Assembly (NCBI RefSeq): GCF_009746585.1
Contig: NZ_WRPO01000001.1
Location: 62,001-126,000, forward strand
Direction of reading: 5' to 3'
Length of the DNA stretch: 64,000 nt
Origin: Novosphingobium aquimarinum
GTDB lineage: Bacteria; Pseudomonadota; Alphaproteobacteria; Sphingomonadales; Sphingomonadaceae
In this document: positions 48,354 to 57,433 of the stretch, one piece after another
Layout of the letters: each line of letters opens with the position of its first letter
Position numbering within the stretch: position 1 is the stretch's first letter
The notes under the pieces: generated by a model
What the model was told of the DNA's origin: nothing
Database searches by the model: none
What the model saw: the letters and a program-made list of their open reading frames with translations, nothing else
Position numbers and translations under genes: made by a program

Positions 48354-49394
48354 ATGATGGCCAAGTTCAAACGTCCCACCCCGTCCCGTATCCTCGCCGC
48401 CTTTGCCGCGTCCGCCCTGGCGATGGTCGCTGGCCCGGCTTGCGCGCAGCCTGCGGGCCAGAGCTTCGGTTCCTATCTGCAGACCGTTGCCTCGCATGCC
48501 CGCGCTCAGGGAGTGAGCGATCGCACGATCGCCAGCGTCCTTTCGCCGTTGACGCCCAATCCGCGCGTGATCGAGCTGGACGGGGGGCAACCGAGCCGTC
48601 GCTCCGCCCCGCCGCCGCTCGCACCCTATCTCGAGCGTCACGTCGATTCCGCTCGCATCAGCCGCGGTCGCGAGCGCTATGCGCAAGTGCGCGGAATGCT
48701 CGGTCCGATCGAGCAGCGCTATGGCGTGCCCGGCAAGATGATGCTCGCGATCTGGGGGCACGAGACCAATTACGGTAGCTACATGGGCGATTTCGATCTT
48801 GCGCGCTCGCTGGCGACTCTCGCCTGGGAAGGCCGCCGCCGCGATTTGTTCGAAGGCGAACTGATCGCGCTGCTCAAGATGGTCGATCGCGGCGTGCCGC
48901 AGTCTCGGCTCAAAGGCAGTTGGGCGGGCGCCTTCGGCAATCCGCAGTTCCTGCCGAGCGTCTACCTCCGGCTTGCCGCCGACGGCGATGGCGATGGCGA
49001 TACCGACATCTGGTCGAGCTATGCCGACACGCTGGCTTCGATCGCCAACTATTTCCGCCAGGCCGGCTGGCGGCCGGGGCAGCCCTGGGGCGTGCTCGCC
49101 TCGGTGCCGAGCGGCTTCAATGTCTCGCGCTACGATGCCGAGCTCGTTTCGCCGAGCTGCGCCGCGGTGCATGAGCGCCATTCGCAGTGGAAGCCGGTTT
49201 CCGAGTGGCGCGCACTGGGCATCTCGCCCCTCGCACCGATCGGCGACGACGTCATGGCTTCGCTGTTTCAGCCAGACGGTCCGGGCACGCGCGCGTGGCT
49301 GTTAACGGGGAATTATCGGGTCATCCTCCAGTATAACTGCTCGAACTACTACGCCATGTCCGTGGGGTTGCTTGCAGATGAGATTTCCCGTTAA
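48354..49394 (+). CDS. Lytic murein transglycosylase, MltB type
   Basis: 346 aa, start MMAKFKRPTP (the open frame extends through the tRNA region but starts here). Signal peptide ends near AMVAGPACAQ. The SLT_2/MltB domain has catalytic Glu in WGHETNYGSYMGDF and GSWAGAFGNPQFLPSVYLR. No lipobox Cys is at the predicted cleavage site. It cleaves peptidoglycan glycan strands. Overlaps the next gene, and is first of the mltB-rlpA-dacF run. Confidence 0.9.
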   Translation: MMAKFKRPTPSRILAAFAASALAMVAGPACAQPAGQSFGSYLQTVASHARAQGVSDRTIASVLSPLTPNPRVIELDGGQPSRRSAPPPLAPYLERHVDSARISRGRERYAQVRGMLGPIEQRYGVPGKMMLAIWGHETNYGSYMGDFDLARSLATLAWEGRRRDLFEGELIALLKMVDRGVPQSRLKGSWAGAFGNPQFLPSVYLRLAADGDGDGDTDIWSSYADTLASIANYFRQAGWRPGQPWGVLASVPSGFNVSRYDAELVSPSCAAVHERHSQWKPVSEWRALGISPLAPIGDDVMASLFQPDGPGTRAWLLTGNYRVILQYNCSNYYAMSVGLLADEISR

Positions 49395-50427
49395 CCAGAT
49401 CCTGCCGTTCGCGGCGACCCTGACGCTGAGCCTCGCGCTCGCGGCCTGCAACGGTGGGGGGGCGACGACCGGCGCGTTGGCGTCGGCGCCGCGAACCGGT
49501 CCTGCCGGGGATTATCCGGTGGTGATCGGCGATCCCTTCACCATCGGCGACACGACGTATCGCCCGGACGACCAGCTCAATTACGATGCGGTCGGCATGG
49601 CGGTCCTCGACGACGATCCCGAGGCCCTCGGCATCAGCGGCGCGCACAAGACGCTGCCTTTGCCCAGCTATGCCGAAGTCACGTCGCTCGATAGCGGTCG
49701 CACGATCCTGGTTAGGCTCGAACGGCGGGGCCCCATGCGCAACGATACGCTCATCGGTCTGTCACCCGCCGCGCTGGCCCAGCTCGGCGCAACGGGAGAG
49801 ACGCCGGTGCGCGTGCGCCGGGTCAATCCGCCCGAAGTCGAACGCGCCGCCTTGCGCAAGGATGGCGAAGTGCCGGTGCGCATGGAGACGCCCGAACCGC
49901 TGCTGAACGTGCTGCGCCGCAAGCTTGCCGAGCAATCCCCGCTCGGCCCGCCGCCGGCGACTCCGCCCGCGCTCCCGGACGCGAAGCTCGCCCAGATCAA
50001 GGGCCCTGCGCCGGCTTCGGGCACGGTAAACGCACAAATGCCGCAACCGTCCAAAGCCCCCACGATCGCACCGGTCGAGCCCGATCTGGCCGCCGCACCG
50101 GTTCCGCAACCCAGCGCGACCGAAACGAAGACTGTGGCGGATATTCCGCCCGCGAAACCCGAGGCCAAGCCGGCAACCCAAGCGGCAAAGCCTGCCGTTG
50201 CCGAGAAGCCGGCGTCCGGCGATAGCCTCGTCGTCCAGGTCGGCGCCTTTTCGAACGAAGCAGGGGCACGCAAGCTTGCGCAGAAGCTCGACGGCAAGGT
50301 CACGCATCCGGGTAAGTACTGGCTTGTCCGTCTTGGCCCCTTCGCAAGCCGTGGAGAAGCAGGCCCGGCGCTGGAGAAGGCGCGGGCTGCAGGCTATAGG
50401 GATGCGCGAATCCAGCGCATGAATTGA
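49378..50427 (+). CDS. RlpA-like lipoprotein with SPOR domain
   Basis: 349 aa from the ATG at 49378, inside the end of the mltB-like gene. Lipobox LAAC after a signal peptide. Residues about 50-150 resemble the double-psi beta-barrel of RlpA (AHKTLPLPSYAEVTSL and RTILVRLERRGPMRNDTLIGLS), but the YG-x-TASG part is degenerate. A long Pro/Ala linker precedes a C-terminal SPOR domain (VVQVGAFSNEAGARKLAQKL) that binds denuded septal glycan. A role in cell division or daughter separation is inferred. Confidence 0.8.
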   Translation: MRFPVNQILPFAATLTLSLALAACNGGGATTGALASAPRTGPAGDYPVVIGDPFTIGDTTYRPDDQLNYDAVGMAVLDDDPEALGISGAHKTLPLPSYAEVTSLDSGRTILVRLERRGPMRNDTLIGLSPAALAQLGATGETPVRVRRVNPPEVERAALRKDGEVPVRMETPEPLLNVLRRKLAEQSPLGPPPATPPALPDAKLAQIKGPAPASGTVNAQMPQPSKAPTIAPVEPDLAAAPVPQPSATETKTVADIPPAKPEAKPATQAAKPAVAEKPASGDSLVVQVGAFSNEAGARKLAQKLDGKVTHPGKYWLVRLGPFASRGEAGPALEKARAAGYRDARIQRMN

Positions 50428-50483
50428 CGCGAGCGGCACTCCCCGCGCGAAGTCGGTGCGGCGCGGGCGGGAGAAGCCGCAAC

Positions 50484-51632
50484 TTGAAGATACGAATACC
50501 GACGGTTTTGGCGCTGGCGCTTTCGAGCGTCCCGGTTTCGGCTGCCCTGCCGCCGCCGCCAGCGGAAGTCGATGAAGTCCCCGTAAGCTTCCTGATCGAT
50601 GCAGGCTCGGGACAAGTGCTCGAAGAGCGCCGTGCCGATGTCAGCTTCGCGCCCGCCTCGATGACCAAGGTGATGACCACTTTCGTCGCCTTCGAGGAGA
50701 ACAAGGCCGGTCGCTTGCCGCTGCATCGCAAGTTCGTGGTGCCCGACAAGATCGCGCGGGAATGGTTCGCCAAGGGTACCAGCATGTACCTGGAGGGTGG
50801 CGAGGCGCCGACGACGGATCAGTTGCTCCACGGCATCATGACCGCGTCTGCCAACGACGCCGCGGTCGTGCTGGCGGCGGGGTATACGGGCAGCGTCGAT
50901 GGATGGTCGTTCCTGATGAACGATGCGGCAAAGCGCCTTGGTATGACGCGCAGCCACTTCAACACGCCCAATGGCTGGCCCGACGAGGGCCGCACGTATG
51001 TCAGCGCACGCGATCTGGCCAAGCTCGGCGAGGCGATGATCGTGCGCTATCCGGCGCTCTACCACCGATATGCCGGGGTCAAGTACTGGTCTTACGGCGG
51101 ACGCGTCTTGCGCAGCCATGATCCGACCGTGGGTGTGATCCGCGGCGCGGACGGGATCAAGACGGGGTACACCGCCGATGCCGGGTACTGTTTCCTCGGA
51201 TCGGCGGAGCGCAAGGGACGCCGGCTCATCATGGTCGTGGGGGGCGCGCGCTCCACGCCGGTTCGCAATGCGGCGGCGCGGGCCTTGCTCGAATGGGGGT
51301 TCACGGCCTGGGACGCGCGACCACTTTTCGCGCGCGGCGAGCCCGTGACGTATGCCCGGGTGCAGGACGGCGATTCTCGGCGGTTGCCGCTGGTCGGAGA
51401 CCGGGCGCTGCACGCGGCGGTCCCGGCCGGGCAATCGCGCAAGGTCCACCTCAAGGTCCGCTATCGCGGCCCGCTGGTCGCCCCGATCGCCAAGGGAACC
51501 AAAGTGGCGGATATGGAGATTGCGGTCGAGGGGATGCGCCCCGGCCACGTCGATCTCTACGCCGGCAAGGACATTCGGGTCGCCGGCCCGGTGGACCGGA
51601 TGATCAATGGCTTCATGAACGTCTTTTCATGA
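50484..51632 (+). CDS. D-alanyl-D-alanine carboxypeptidase (PBP5/6, DacF/DacC-like)
   Basis: 382 aa from a TTG at 50484, which is preceded by GGGAG and opens the signal peptide LKIRIPTVLALALSS. An earlier in-frame TTG at 50424 overlaps the rlpA stop but would destroy the signal. Active-site motifs are SMTK, SAN and KTG (GIKTGYTADAG). It trims the terminal D-Ala of stem peptides. The C-terminal PBP5-associated domain and membrane-anchoring amphipathic helix (DRMINGFMNVF) are present. Confidence 0.9.
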   Translation: MKIRIPTVLALALSSVPVSAALPPPPAEVDEVPVSFLIDAGSGQVLEERRADVSFAPASMTKVMTTFVAFEENKAGRLPLHRKFVVPDKIAREWFAKGTSMYLEGGEAPTTDQLLHGIMTASANDAAVVLAAGYTGSVDGWSFLMNDAAKRLGMTRSHFNTPNGWPDEGRTYVSARDLAKLGEAMIVRYPALYHRYAGVKYWSYGGRVLRSHDPTVGVIRGADGIKTGYTADAGYCFLGSAERKGRRLIMVVGGARSTPVRNAAARALLEWGFTAWDARPLFARGEPVTYARVQDGDSRRLPLVGDRALHAAVPAGQSRKVHLKVRYRGPLVAPIAKGTKVADMEIAVEGMRPGHVDLYAGKDIRVAGPVDRMINGFMNVFS

Positions 51633-52267
51633 CGAGGGGTCGGTTCATCGCCCTTGAAGGGGGGGAAGGGGCCGGCAAGTCCACCCAGGCCCGGCTGTTG
51701 GCGGACGCCTTGCACGCGCGCGGGATCGAGGTCGTCGCCACGCGCGAGCCGGGCGGGACGCCGGGTGCCGAGCGCATTCGCGCCCTCCTGCTCGACACGG
51801 GCGGTGATGGTTGGAATCCGCGCGCCGAATCCCTGTTGTTCGCCGCCGCGCGATCGGACCATGTCGAACGCCTGATCCGCCCGGCGCTGGAATGCGGCGC
51901 CTGGGTGGTCTGCGATCGCTACCTCGATTCGAGCCGGGCCTATCAGGGCGGCGGCGGCGGTTTGGCCGACGACGAGATCCTCAGGCTTCACCAGATCGGC
52001 AGCCAGGGATTGCTTCCCGATTGCACTTTGCTGTTCGCGGTCAGTCCGGCGACGGCGGCGGACCGACTGGCGGCACGCGACGCCGGTGTCGCCGATCGCA
52101 TCGGCGGTCGCGACGAGGCCTATCACGCGCGCGTCGCGGCTGCCTTTGCGACCATGGCCGAAGCCGAACCGGAGCGCTTCGCGCGGATCGACGCAGACGC
52201 GGACCCTGAAACGGTGCATGCCGCAGTGATGACCGCGCTCGAACCTCTGCTGGCGGACCAGCGCTGA
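51629..52267 (+). CDS. tmk: Thymidylate kinase
   Basis: 212 aa, start MTRGRFIALEGG, overlapping the previous stop as ATGA. P-loop EGGEGAGKST; ATREPGGTPGAERIR; catalytic DRYLDSSRAYQGGGGGL. It phosphorylates dTMP to dTDP. The stop and the next start overlap as TGATG, so holB is coupled. Confidence 0.95.
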   Translation: MTRGRFIALEGGEGAGKSTQARLLADALHARGIEVVATREPGGTPGAERIRALLLDTGGDGWNPRAESLLFAAARSDHVERLIRPALECGAWVVCDRYLDSSRAYQGGGGGLADDEILRLHQIGSQGLLPDCTLLFAVSPATAADRLAARDAGVADRIGGRDEAYHARVAAAFATMAEAEPERFARIDADADPETVHAAVMTALEPLLADQR

Positions 52268-53229
52268 TGGCCGCGCCGGAATTCATAGGTCAGGAGGAGG
52301 CCTGGCGCGAATGGACCAGCGCGATCGGCTCGCGGCGGATGCACCACGCCTGGCTCCTTGCCGGAGCGCGGGGCCTGGGCAAGCGGGCCTTTGCCAGAGC
52401 GGCAGCGGAAGAGCTGGTCCGACAGGGCGCAGAGAAGGGTCCGGCCCTCGAAAACCATCCCGACATTCTCTTGCTCGAACACCTGCCCGCCAACGATGAC
52501 GAGGCGAAGAAGAAGGCGGACGGCAAGCCCTTCCAGACGAAGCGCAACATCACCGTGGATCAGGTGCGCACGATGATCCGCCGGCTGTCGACCAAGCCCA
52601 CGCTCGGCGAGCGCCGGGCGATTGTCATCGATCCGGCCGACGACATGGAAAAGGGCGCGGTGAACGCGTTGCTGAAGGTGTTGGAAGAGCCGCCATCGGG
52701 CACGCACTTCCTGCTCGTCACGCATCAACCCGGACGGCTGCTGCCGACGATCCGCTCGCGCTGCCGGGTGCTGCGGTTCGCCCCGCTGCAGGCCAGCGAG
52801 ATCGACGCGGTGCTGCGGCGCGATCGATCGGATGCCGATGACGCCACGCGCGCAGCCGCAATCGAAGCCGCGCGCGGGTCTCCAGCCGTCGCGCTTTCCT
52901 TCGTCGAGCACAATCTCAAGGGCATTCACGGCCTTATGCAGCGGATCCTGCGCGAGGGTGACCGCGACTTCACCCTACGCGGCGCGCTGGCCGGCGAGAT
53001 GGGGGCCCGGCCCGCGCGCGACCGGTTGCTTGCCGCGATCGAACTGGCGCGGTTCGAACTGTCCGGGGCGCTCTCATCCTCCAAGGCAGAGCGCCAAGCG
53101 CGGATCATCGAATCCCACGCGGCGCTGGTGAAGCTGGGCGGACAAGCGCCAACCTACAATTTCGATCCCGGCCTGCTCATCATGGAAATTGGCGGGTTGC
53201 TGGCAGCGGCGGCCTTGCCTAGAGACTGA
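52267..53229 (+). CDS. holB: DNA polymerase III subunit delta prime
   Basis: 320 aa, start MAAPEFIGQEEAW. The AAA+ N-terminal region ends in ALLKVLEEPPSGTHFLLVTHQPGRLLPTIRSRC, the classic clamp-loader sensor stretch (given in parts: LKVLEEPP, LPTIRSRC). The Walker A is degenerate (GARGLGKRA), as expected for delta prime. It works in the sliding clamp loader. tmk-holB-metG-tatD is a conserved order. Confidence 0.92.
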   Translation: MAAPEFIGQEEAWREWTSAIGSRRMHHAWLLAGARGLGKRAFARAAAEELVRQGAEKGPALENHPDILLLEHLPANDDEAKKKADGKPFQTKRNITVDQVRTMIRRLSTKPTLGERRAIVIDPADDMEKGAVNALLKVLEEPPSGTHFLLVTHQPGRLLPTIRSRCRVLRFAPLQASEIDAVLRRDRSDADDATRAAAIEAARGSPAVALSFVEHNLKGIHGLMQRILREGDRDFTLRGALAGEMGARPARDRLLAAIELARFELSGALSSSKAERQARIIESHAALVKLGGQAPTYNFDPGLLIMEIGGLLAAAALPRD

Positions 53230-53277
53230 GGCCGATTTTTCGACCTTTTCTCGCAGACAGAAAGCACCGTCTCCCGC

Positions 53278-54837
53278 ATGGGCGATCCCTTCTACATTAC
53301 CACCGCCATCAGCTATCCGAACGGCAAGCCGCATATCGGCCATGCCTATGAGGCGATTGCCGCAGACGTCATCGCGCGGGCGCGCAAGGCCGAAGGTTAC
53401 GACGTCCGCTTCCAGACCGGGACGGACGAGCACGGCCTCAAGATGATGCAGAAGGCGCGCGAAACCGGATCCACACCGGCAGCGCTTGCAGAAGAAATGT
53501 CTTCGTATTTCATTGCGATGTGCGAGAAACTGAATGTGGCCTACGATGTTTTCCTGCGCACCACCGAGGAGCGCCATTATTCCGCGTCGCAGAACCTGTG
53601 GCGGCGGATGGAGGCAAACGGCGATCTTTATCTCGATCGCTACGAGGGCTGGTACTCCGTCCGCGACGAAGCCTATTACGACGAAAGCGAACTGATCGCC
53701 GGGGAGGGCGCCGAAAAGCTGTCGCCGCAAGGAACCCCCGTCGAATGGACGGTGGAGGAAAGCTGGTTCTTCCGGCTGTCGAAGTACCAGGAGCCGTTGC
53801 TCGCGCTCTACCGGTCGGGCGACTTCATTCGGCCGGAGAGCCGCTGCAACGAAGTCATGCGCTTCGTCGAAGGCGGCCTGCGTGACTTGTCCGTTTCGCG
53901 CACCAGCTTCGACTGGGGCGTCAAGGTTCCCGGCAGCAACGACCATGTGATGTACGTCTGGGTCGATGCTCTGACCAACTACCTGACCGGGCTCGGCTTC
54001 CCCGATGAGACCGCCGAGTTCGCCAAGTGGTGGCCGGCCGATTTGCATCTCATCGGCAAGGATATCATCCGCTTTCACACGGTATACTGGCCGGCCTTTC
54101 TGATGAGCGCAGGGCTTCCGGTGCCGAAGCAAGTGTTCGGCCACGGCTTCCTCCTCAACCGGGGTCAGAAGGAATCGAAGTCTCTCGGCAACGTCACCGA
54201 TCCGATCGAACTCGCCGATCGCTTCGGCGTCGACGTGCTGCGCTATTTCCTCCTGCGCGAAGTCGCCTTCGGGCAGGACGGCAGCTACTCGCCGGAGGCC
54301 ATCGTTACGCGCGCCAATGCCGAACTGGCGAACAGCTTCGGAAACCTCGCGCAGCGCACATTATCCATGATCTTCAAGAACCTCGATGGAAAACTTGAAG
54401 CTGATTTCACGATCACCGAAGCGGACGAGGCTTTGGCCGATGCAGTCACCCTCGGGATCGACGGCCTGCGCCGTGCTTTCCTCGACCTCGATTTCAGCGC
54501 GGGTCTCGAAGCCTGGATGCGTGGCGTGTTCGCGTGCAACCAGTATGTCGACGAGATGGCGCCGTGGGCCTTGCGCAAGATCGATCCCGAGCGGATGGCC
54601 ACCGTCCTGACCGTGCTGTTCCGCTGCGTGCGCAGCCTCGCGATTGCGGTGCGCCCGGTCGTGCCCGATGCCATCGATCGCCTGCTCGACCAGATGGGCG
54701 TCGGCACCGACGCACGTAACTATGCAGCGCTCGCCGATGACGCGTGGTTTGCAGAACTCGTCGCCTCCGGATACCACGTCGGGAAGCCCGAAGGCGTCTT
54801 CCCGCGGCTCGAGCTGCCTGAGGAAGCGGCAGTCTGA
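53278..54837 (+). CDS. metG: Methionyl-tRNA synthetase
   Basis: 519 aa, start MGDPFYITTAIS. Class I signatures are PHIGHAYEAI (HIGH) and KESKSLGN (KMSKS equivalent). The connective peptide has YDESELI with few cysteines, so this is a short MetG without the zinc-knuckle pair and without the C-terminal EMAP/tRBD domain. Stop overlaps tatD start as TGATG-like geometry. Confidence 0.95.
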   Translation: MGDPFYITTAISYPNGKPHIGHAYEAIAADVIARARKAEGYDVRFQTGTDEHGLKMMQKARETGSTPAALAEEMSSYFIAMCEKLNVAYDVFLRTTEERHYSASQNLWRRMEANGDLYLDRYEGWYSVRDEAYYDESELIAGEGAEKLSPQGTPVEWTVEESWFFRLSKYQEPLLALYRSGDFIRPESRCNEVMRFVEGGLRDLSVSRTSFDWGVKVPGSNDHVMYVWVDALTNYLTGLGFPDETAEFAKWWPADLHLIGKDIIRFHTVYWPAFLMSAGLPVPKQVFGHGFLLNRGQKESKSLGNVTDPIELADRFGVDVLRYFLLREVAFGQDGSYSPEAIVTRANAELANSFGNLAQRTLSMIFKNLDGKLEADFTITEADEALADAVTLGIDGLRRAFLDLDFSAGLEAWMRGVFACNQYVDEMAPWALRKIDPERMATVLTVLFRCVRSLAIAVRPVVPDAIDRLLDQMGVGTDARNYAALADDAWFAELVASGYHVGKPEGVFPRLELPEEAAV

Positions 54838-55613
54838 TGCTGATCGATTCGCACTGTCACCTCGAATACGAAGGTCTGGTCGAAGACCAGCAAGGCGTGC
54901 TCGACCGTGCGCGCAAGGCCGGAATCGGCGGCTTTCTCAACATCTCGACGCGCGAGCGAGAATGGGACCGCGTGGTCGGCACTGCGGCGGGCGAGGCGGA
55001 TGTCTGGGCGAGCGTCGGGATCCATCCCCACGAAGCGGACGGTCATGCCGACCTTGGGCGAACTGCACTGCTCGAAGCCGCAGCGCATCCCAAAGTCATC
55101 GGCATCGGCGAAACCGGGCTCGACTACTATTACGACAAGTCCGACCGAGAGACGCAGCAATCGCTGTTCCGCACGCATATCTCGGTGTCGCGCGAAACCG
55201 GCCTTCCCCTGATCGTTCATACGCGCGATGCCGAAGCAGATACTGCGCGCATCCTCGGTGAGGAAATGGGGAAGGGGACCTTCCCCGCCCTGATCCACTG
55301 CTTCACCGCCTCGGCCGATTTCGCCCGGCAGATGCTCGACCTGGGCCTGACGATCTCGTTGTCGGGCATCGTGACTTTCAAGAATGCCAAGGACTTGCAG
55401 GACGTAGCCGCGAAGCTGCCTGAGGATCGTATGCTGGTCGAAACGGATTCTCCGTTTCTCGCGCCGGTACCGCATCGCGGGCGACCGTGCGAACCGGCCT
55501 TTACCGCCGACACCGCGCGCTTCGTCGCGGGACTGCGCGATGTCGAGCCCGAACACCTTGCCGAAACAACGACACGCAACTTTTTCGCTTTGTTCCGGAA
55601 AGCAGCAGCTTGA
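54837..55613 (+). CDS. tatD: TatD family metal-dependent hydrolase
   Basis: 258 aa, start MLIDSHCHLEYEG. Metal ligands lie in DSHCHL (HxH), GIGETGLDYYY (Glu), the central His in LIVHTRDA, HCFTAS and ETDSPFLAP (Asp). TatD enzymes are DNases or D-amino-acyl deacylases. Its TGA is overlapped by a TTG start of the next gene (TTGA). Confidence 0.93.
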   Translation: MLIDSHCHLEYEGLVEDQQGVLDRARKAGIGGFLNISTREREWDRVVGTAAGEADVWASVGIHPHEADGHADLGRTALLEAAAHPKVIGIGETGLDYYYDKSDRETQQSLFRTHISVSRETGLPLIVHTRDAEADTARILGEEMGKGTFPALIHCFTASADFARQMLDLGLTISLSGIVTFKNAKDLQDVAAKLPEDRMLVETDSPFLAPVPHRGRPCEPAFTADTARFVAGLRDVEPEHLAETTTRNFFALFRKAAA

Positions 55614-56389
55614 AAGTCACCATCCTCGGCAGCGGGACTTCGACCGGGGTTCCCCGTCTCGGTGGAGAGAATGGCGCGGATTGGGGGCGCTGCGATCCGG
55701 ACGACCCGCGCAATCGTCGCACCAGGGTGTCCATCATGGTCGAGAGCCCACGCGGCTCGCGGCTGCTGGTCGATACGCCGACGGACTTGCGCTCACAATT
55801 GCTACGCAGCGACATTCATCGGGTGGACGCCGTCTTCTGGACGCACGACCATGCCGATCACTGCCATGGCATAGACGATTTGCGCCCGCTGCGCTTTGGC
55901 CGTTCCGGCCCGATCCCCGGATACGCGGCCGACGAGACCGTCCGGCGGTTGCGGCAACGTTTCGGCTACGTCTTTGCGGGACAGTTCGGCTATCCGACGA
56001 TCGTCGCACTGGAGACGCTCGAGAATCTTCGGATTTGCGAGGGCTTTGGTGTGGCGCACTGCCAAATGCCGCATGGCCCCGCGAAATCGACCGGCTACAA
56101 ATTCGATATTGACGGAAAATCCGTAGGTTATGCCACGGACTTCAGCGAGATTACCGATCCGATGATCCGCCTGTTCGATGGCTGCGACGTCCTGGTGGTC
56201 GATTGCCTGCGCCGGGAACCGCATCCGACTCACGCGCATCTCGGCATGGCCCTCGAGCTGGTCGAAAAGACGCGGTCGACGCGGGCGATCCTGACGCATC
56301 TCGACAAGAGCATGGATTACACCGAACTCAGCGCCGAGACACCGGATCATGTCCAGGTCGCGTATGACGGATTGGAAATCGCGGCATGA
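55610..56389 (+). CDS. MBL-fold metallohydrolase (PhnP-like)
   Basis: 259 aa from a TTG at 55610. LKVTILGSGTSTGVPRLGG opens the fold; the metal motif is THDHADHCHGID (HxHxDH). It resembles PhnP/phosphodiesterase-type hydrolases encoded next to tatD in many proteobacteria. Substrate unknown. Confidence 0.88.
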   Translation: MKVTILGSGTSTGVPRLGGENGADWGRCDPDDPRNRRTRVSIMVESPRGSRLLVDTPTDLRSQLLRSDIHRVDAVFWTHDHADHCHGIDDLRPLRFGRSGPIPGYAADETVRRLRQRFGYVFAGQFGYPTIVALETLENLRICEGFGVAHCQMPHGPAKSTGYKFDIDGKSVGYATDFSEITDPMIRLFDGCDVLVVDCLRREPHPTHAHLGMALELVEKTRSTRAILTHLDKSMDYTELSAETPDHVQVAYDGLEIAA

Positions 56390-56565
56390 ACGGACAATCG
56401 ATCGGCGCACTGATCGCGATTGCGATGTGCATGGTGCTGGTCGTCGGCGGCTTACGCTCGCATCAATTGAGCCGCCAACGCATGGCACTGTTCGCCGGTG
56501 CCTGGGTGGCGATCATCATCGGGCTGGTGCTGCTGATCAAGGCGTTCGGGATCGGTGTGCGATGA
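56386..56565 (+). CDS. Small 59-aa membrane protein
   Basis: Translation starts MNGQSIGALIAIAMCMV and ends LLIKAFGIGVR. Two hydrophobic segments (about residues 6-22 and 36-53) flank a short polar loop RSHQLSRQRM. The ATG overlaps the previous stop as ATGA, so it is almost surely translated. Function unknown; two-TM proteins at this spot occur in related genomes. Confidence 0.7.
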   Translation: MNGQSIGALIAIAMCMVLVVGGLRSHQLSRQRMALFAGAWVAIIIGLVLLIKAFGIGVR

Positions 56566-56622
56566 CGTCGCGAAGCTTCAGCGGTTGCCCGCGCTCCCGG
56601 TTCCATCCCGCCCTGATTTAAC

Positions 56623-56636
56623 ATAATATATATTAT
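56623..56636. repeat. AT-only palindrome ahead of mazG
   Basis: ATAATATATATTAT is a perfect 14-bp palindrome made only of A and T in a GC-rich genome. It ends 8 bp before the mazG ATG. It could be an operator or an easily melted promoter segment (TAACATAAT upstream). Confidence 0.6.
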
Positions 56637-56644
56637 CAATCTCA

Positions 56645-57433
56645 ATGACCCAGCCTGAACCCTCCCAGATCGACCGCCTCCTCGCCATCATGGCGCGGTT
56701 GCGTGAACCGGTGTCCGGATGTGAATGGGATCGCGAACAGACCTTCGCGACGATCGCGCCGTATACGATCGAAGAAGCCTACGAAGTCGCCGATGCCATC
56801 GAACGCGGCGACATGAGCGACCTGCGTGGCGAACTTGGCGATTTGCTGCTTCAGGTCGTGTTTCACGCGCGCATGGCGCAAGAAGCTGGAGCGTTCGATT
56901 TCGCTGGCGTAGCTCAGGCAGTGTCCGACAAGCTGGAAGCGCGCCATCCGCACATTTTTGGCGACGACACGTCCGGCTCGTCGCAAACCGAGCGCTGGGA
57001 AACGATCAAAGCCCAGGAACGCGCGGCTTCGGGTGCGACCAGCGCTCTGGACGGCGTGGCAGCGGCACTGCCCGCCCTGATGCGGGCAGAAAAGCTGCAG
57101 AAGCGCGCCGCGCGAGTCGGCTTCGACTGGCCCAATCCTGCGGGAGCCGAAGACAAAGTGCGCGAGGAAATGGCAGAGCTGGACGAAGCCACCGGTCTCG
57201 CTCGCGCCGAAGAGGCCGGCGATCTGCTGTTCGCGGCGGTCAATCTCGTTCGTCTCAACGGAATTGCGCCCGAAGACGCTCTGCGTCTGGCCAATGCCAA
57301 GTTCGAACGGCGATTCCGGGCGATGGAAGCGCTGGCGTCGCAAAGCGGTCGGGACTTCGCCGCGCTCGATCTCGAAGCGCAGGAAGCCTTGTGGCAAGCG
57401 GTGAAGGCCTCAGAGCGCCGAGAAACGTCCTAG
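56645..57433 (+). CDS. mazG: Nucleoside triphosphate pyrophosphohydrolase MazG
   Basis: 262 aa, start MTQPEPSQIDR. Two MazG alpha-helical domains: the first has SGCEWDREQTFATIAPYTIEEAYEVADAI and LRGELGDLLLQVVFHARMA; the second has KVREEMAELDEA and EEAGDLLFAAVNLVR. The EExxE...ExxD metal ligands are visible in both. It hydrolyses aberrant NTPs. The 3' end overlaps convergent hflX by 24 bp. No Shine-Dalgarno site is evident before the ATG. Confidence 0.95.
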   Translation: MTQPEPSQIDRLLAIMARLREPVSGCEWDREQTFATIAPYTIEEAYEVADAIERGDMSDLRGELGDLLLQVVFHARMAQEAGAFDFAGVAQAVSDKLEARHPHIFGDDTSGSSQTERWETIKAQERAASGATSALDGVAAALPALMRAEKLQKRAARVGFDWPNPAGAEDKVREEMAELDEATGLARAEEAGDLLFAAVNLVRLNGIAPEDALRLANAKFERRFRAMEALASQSGRDFAALDLEAQEALWQAVKASERRETS

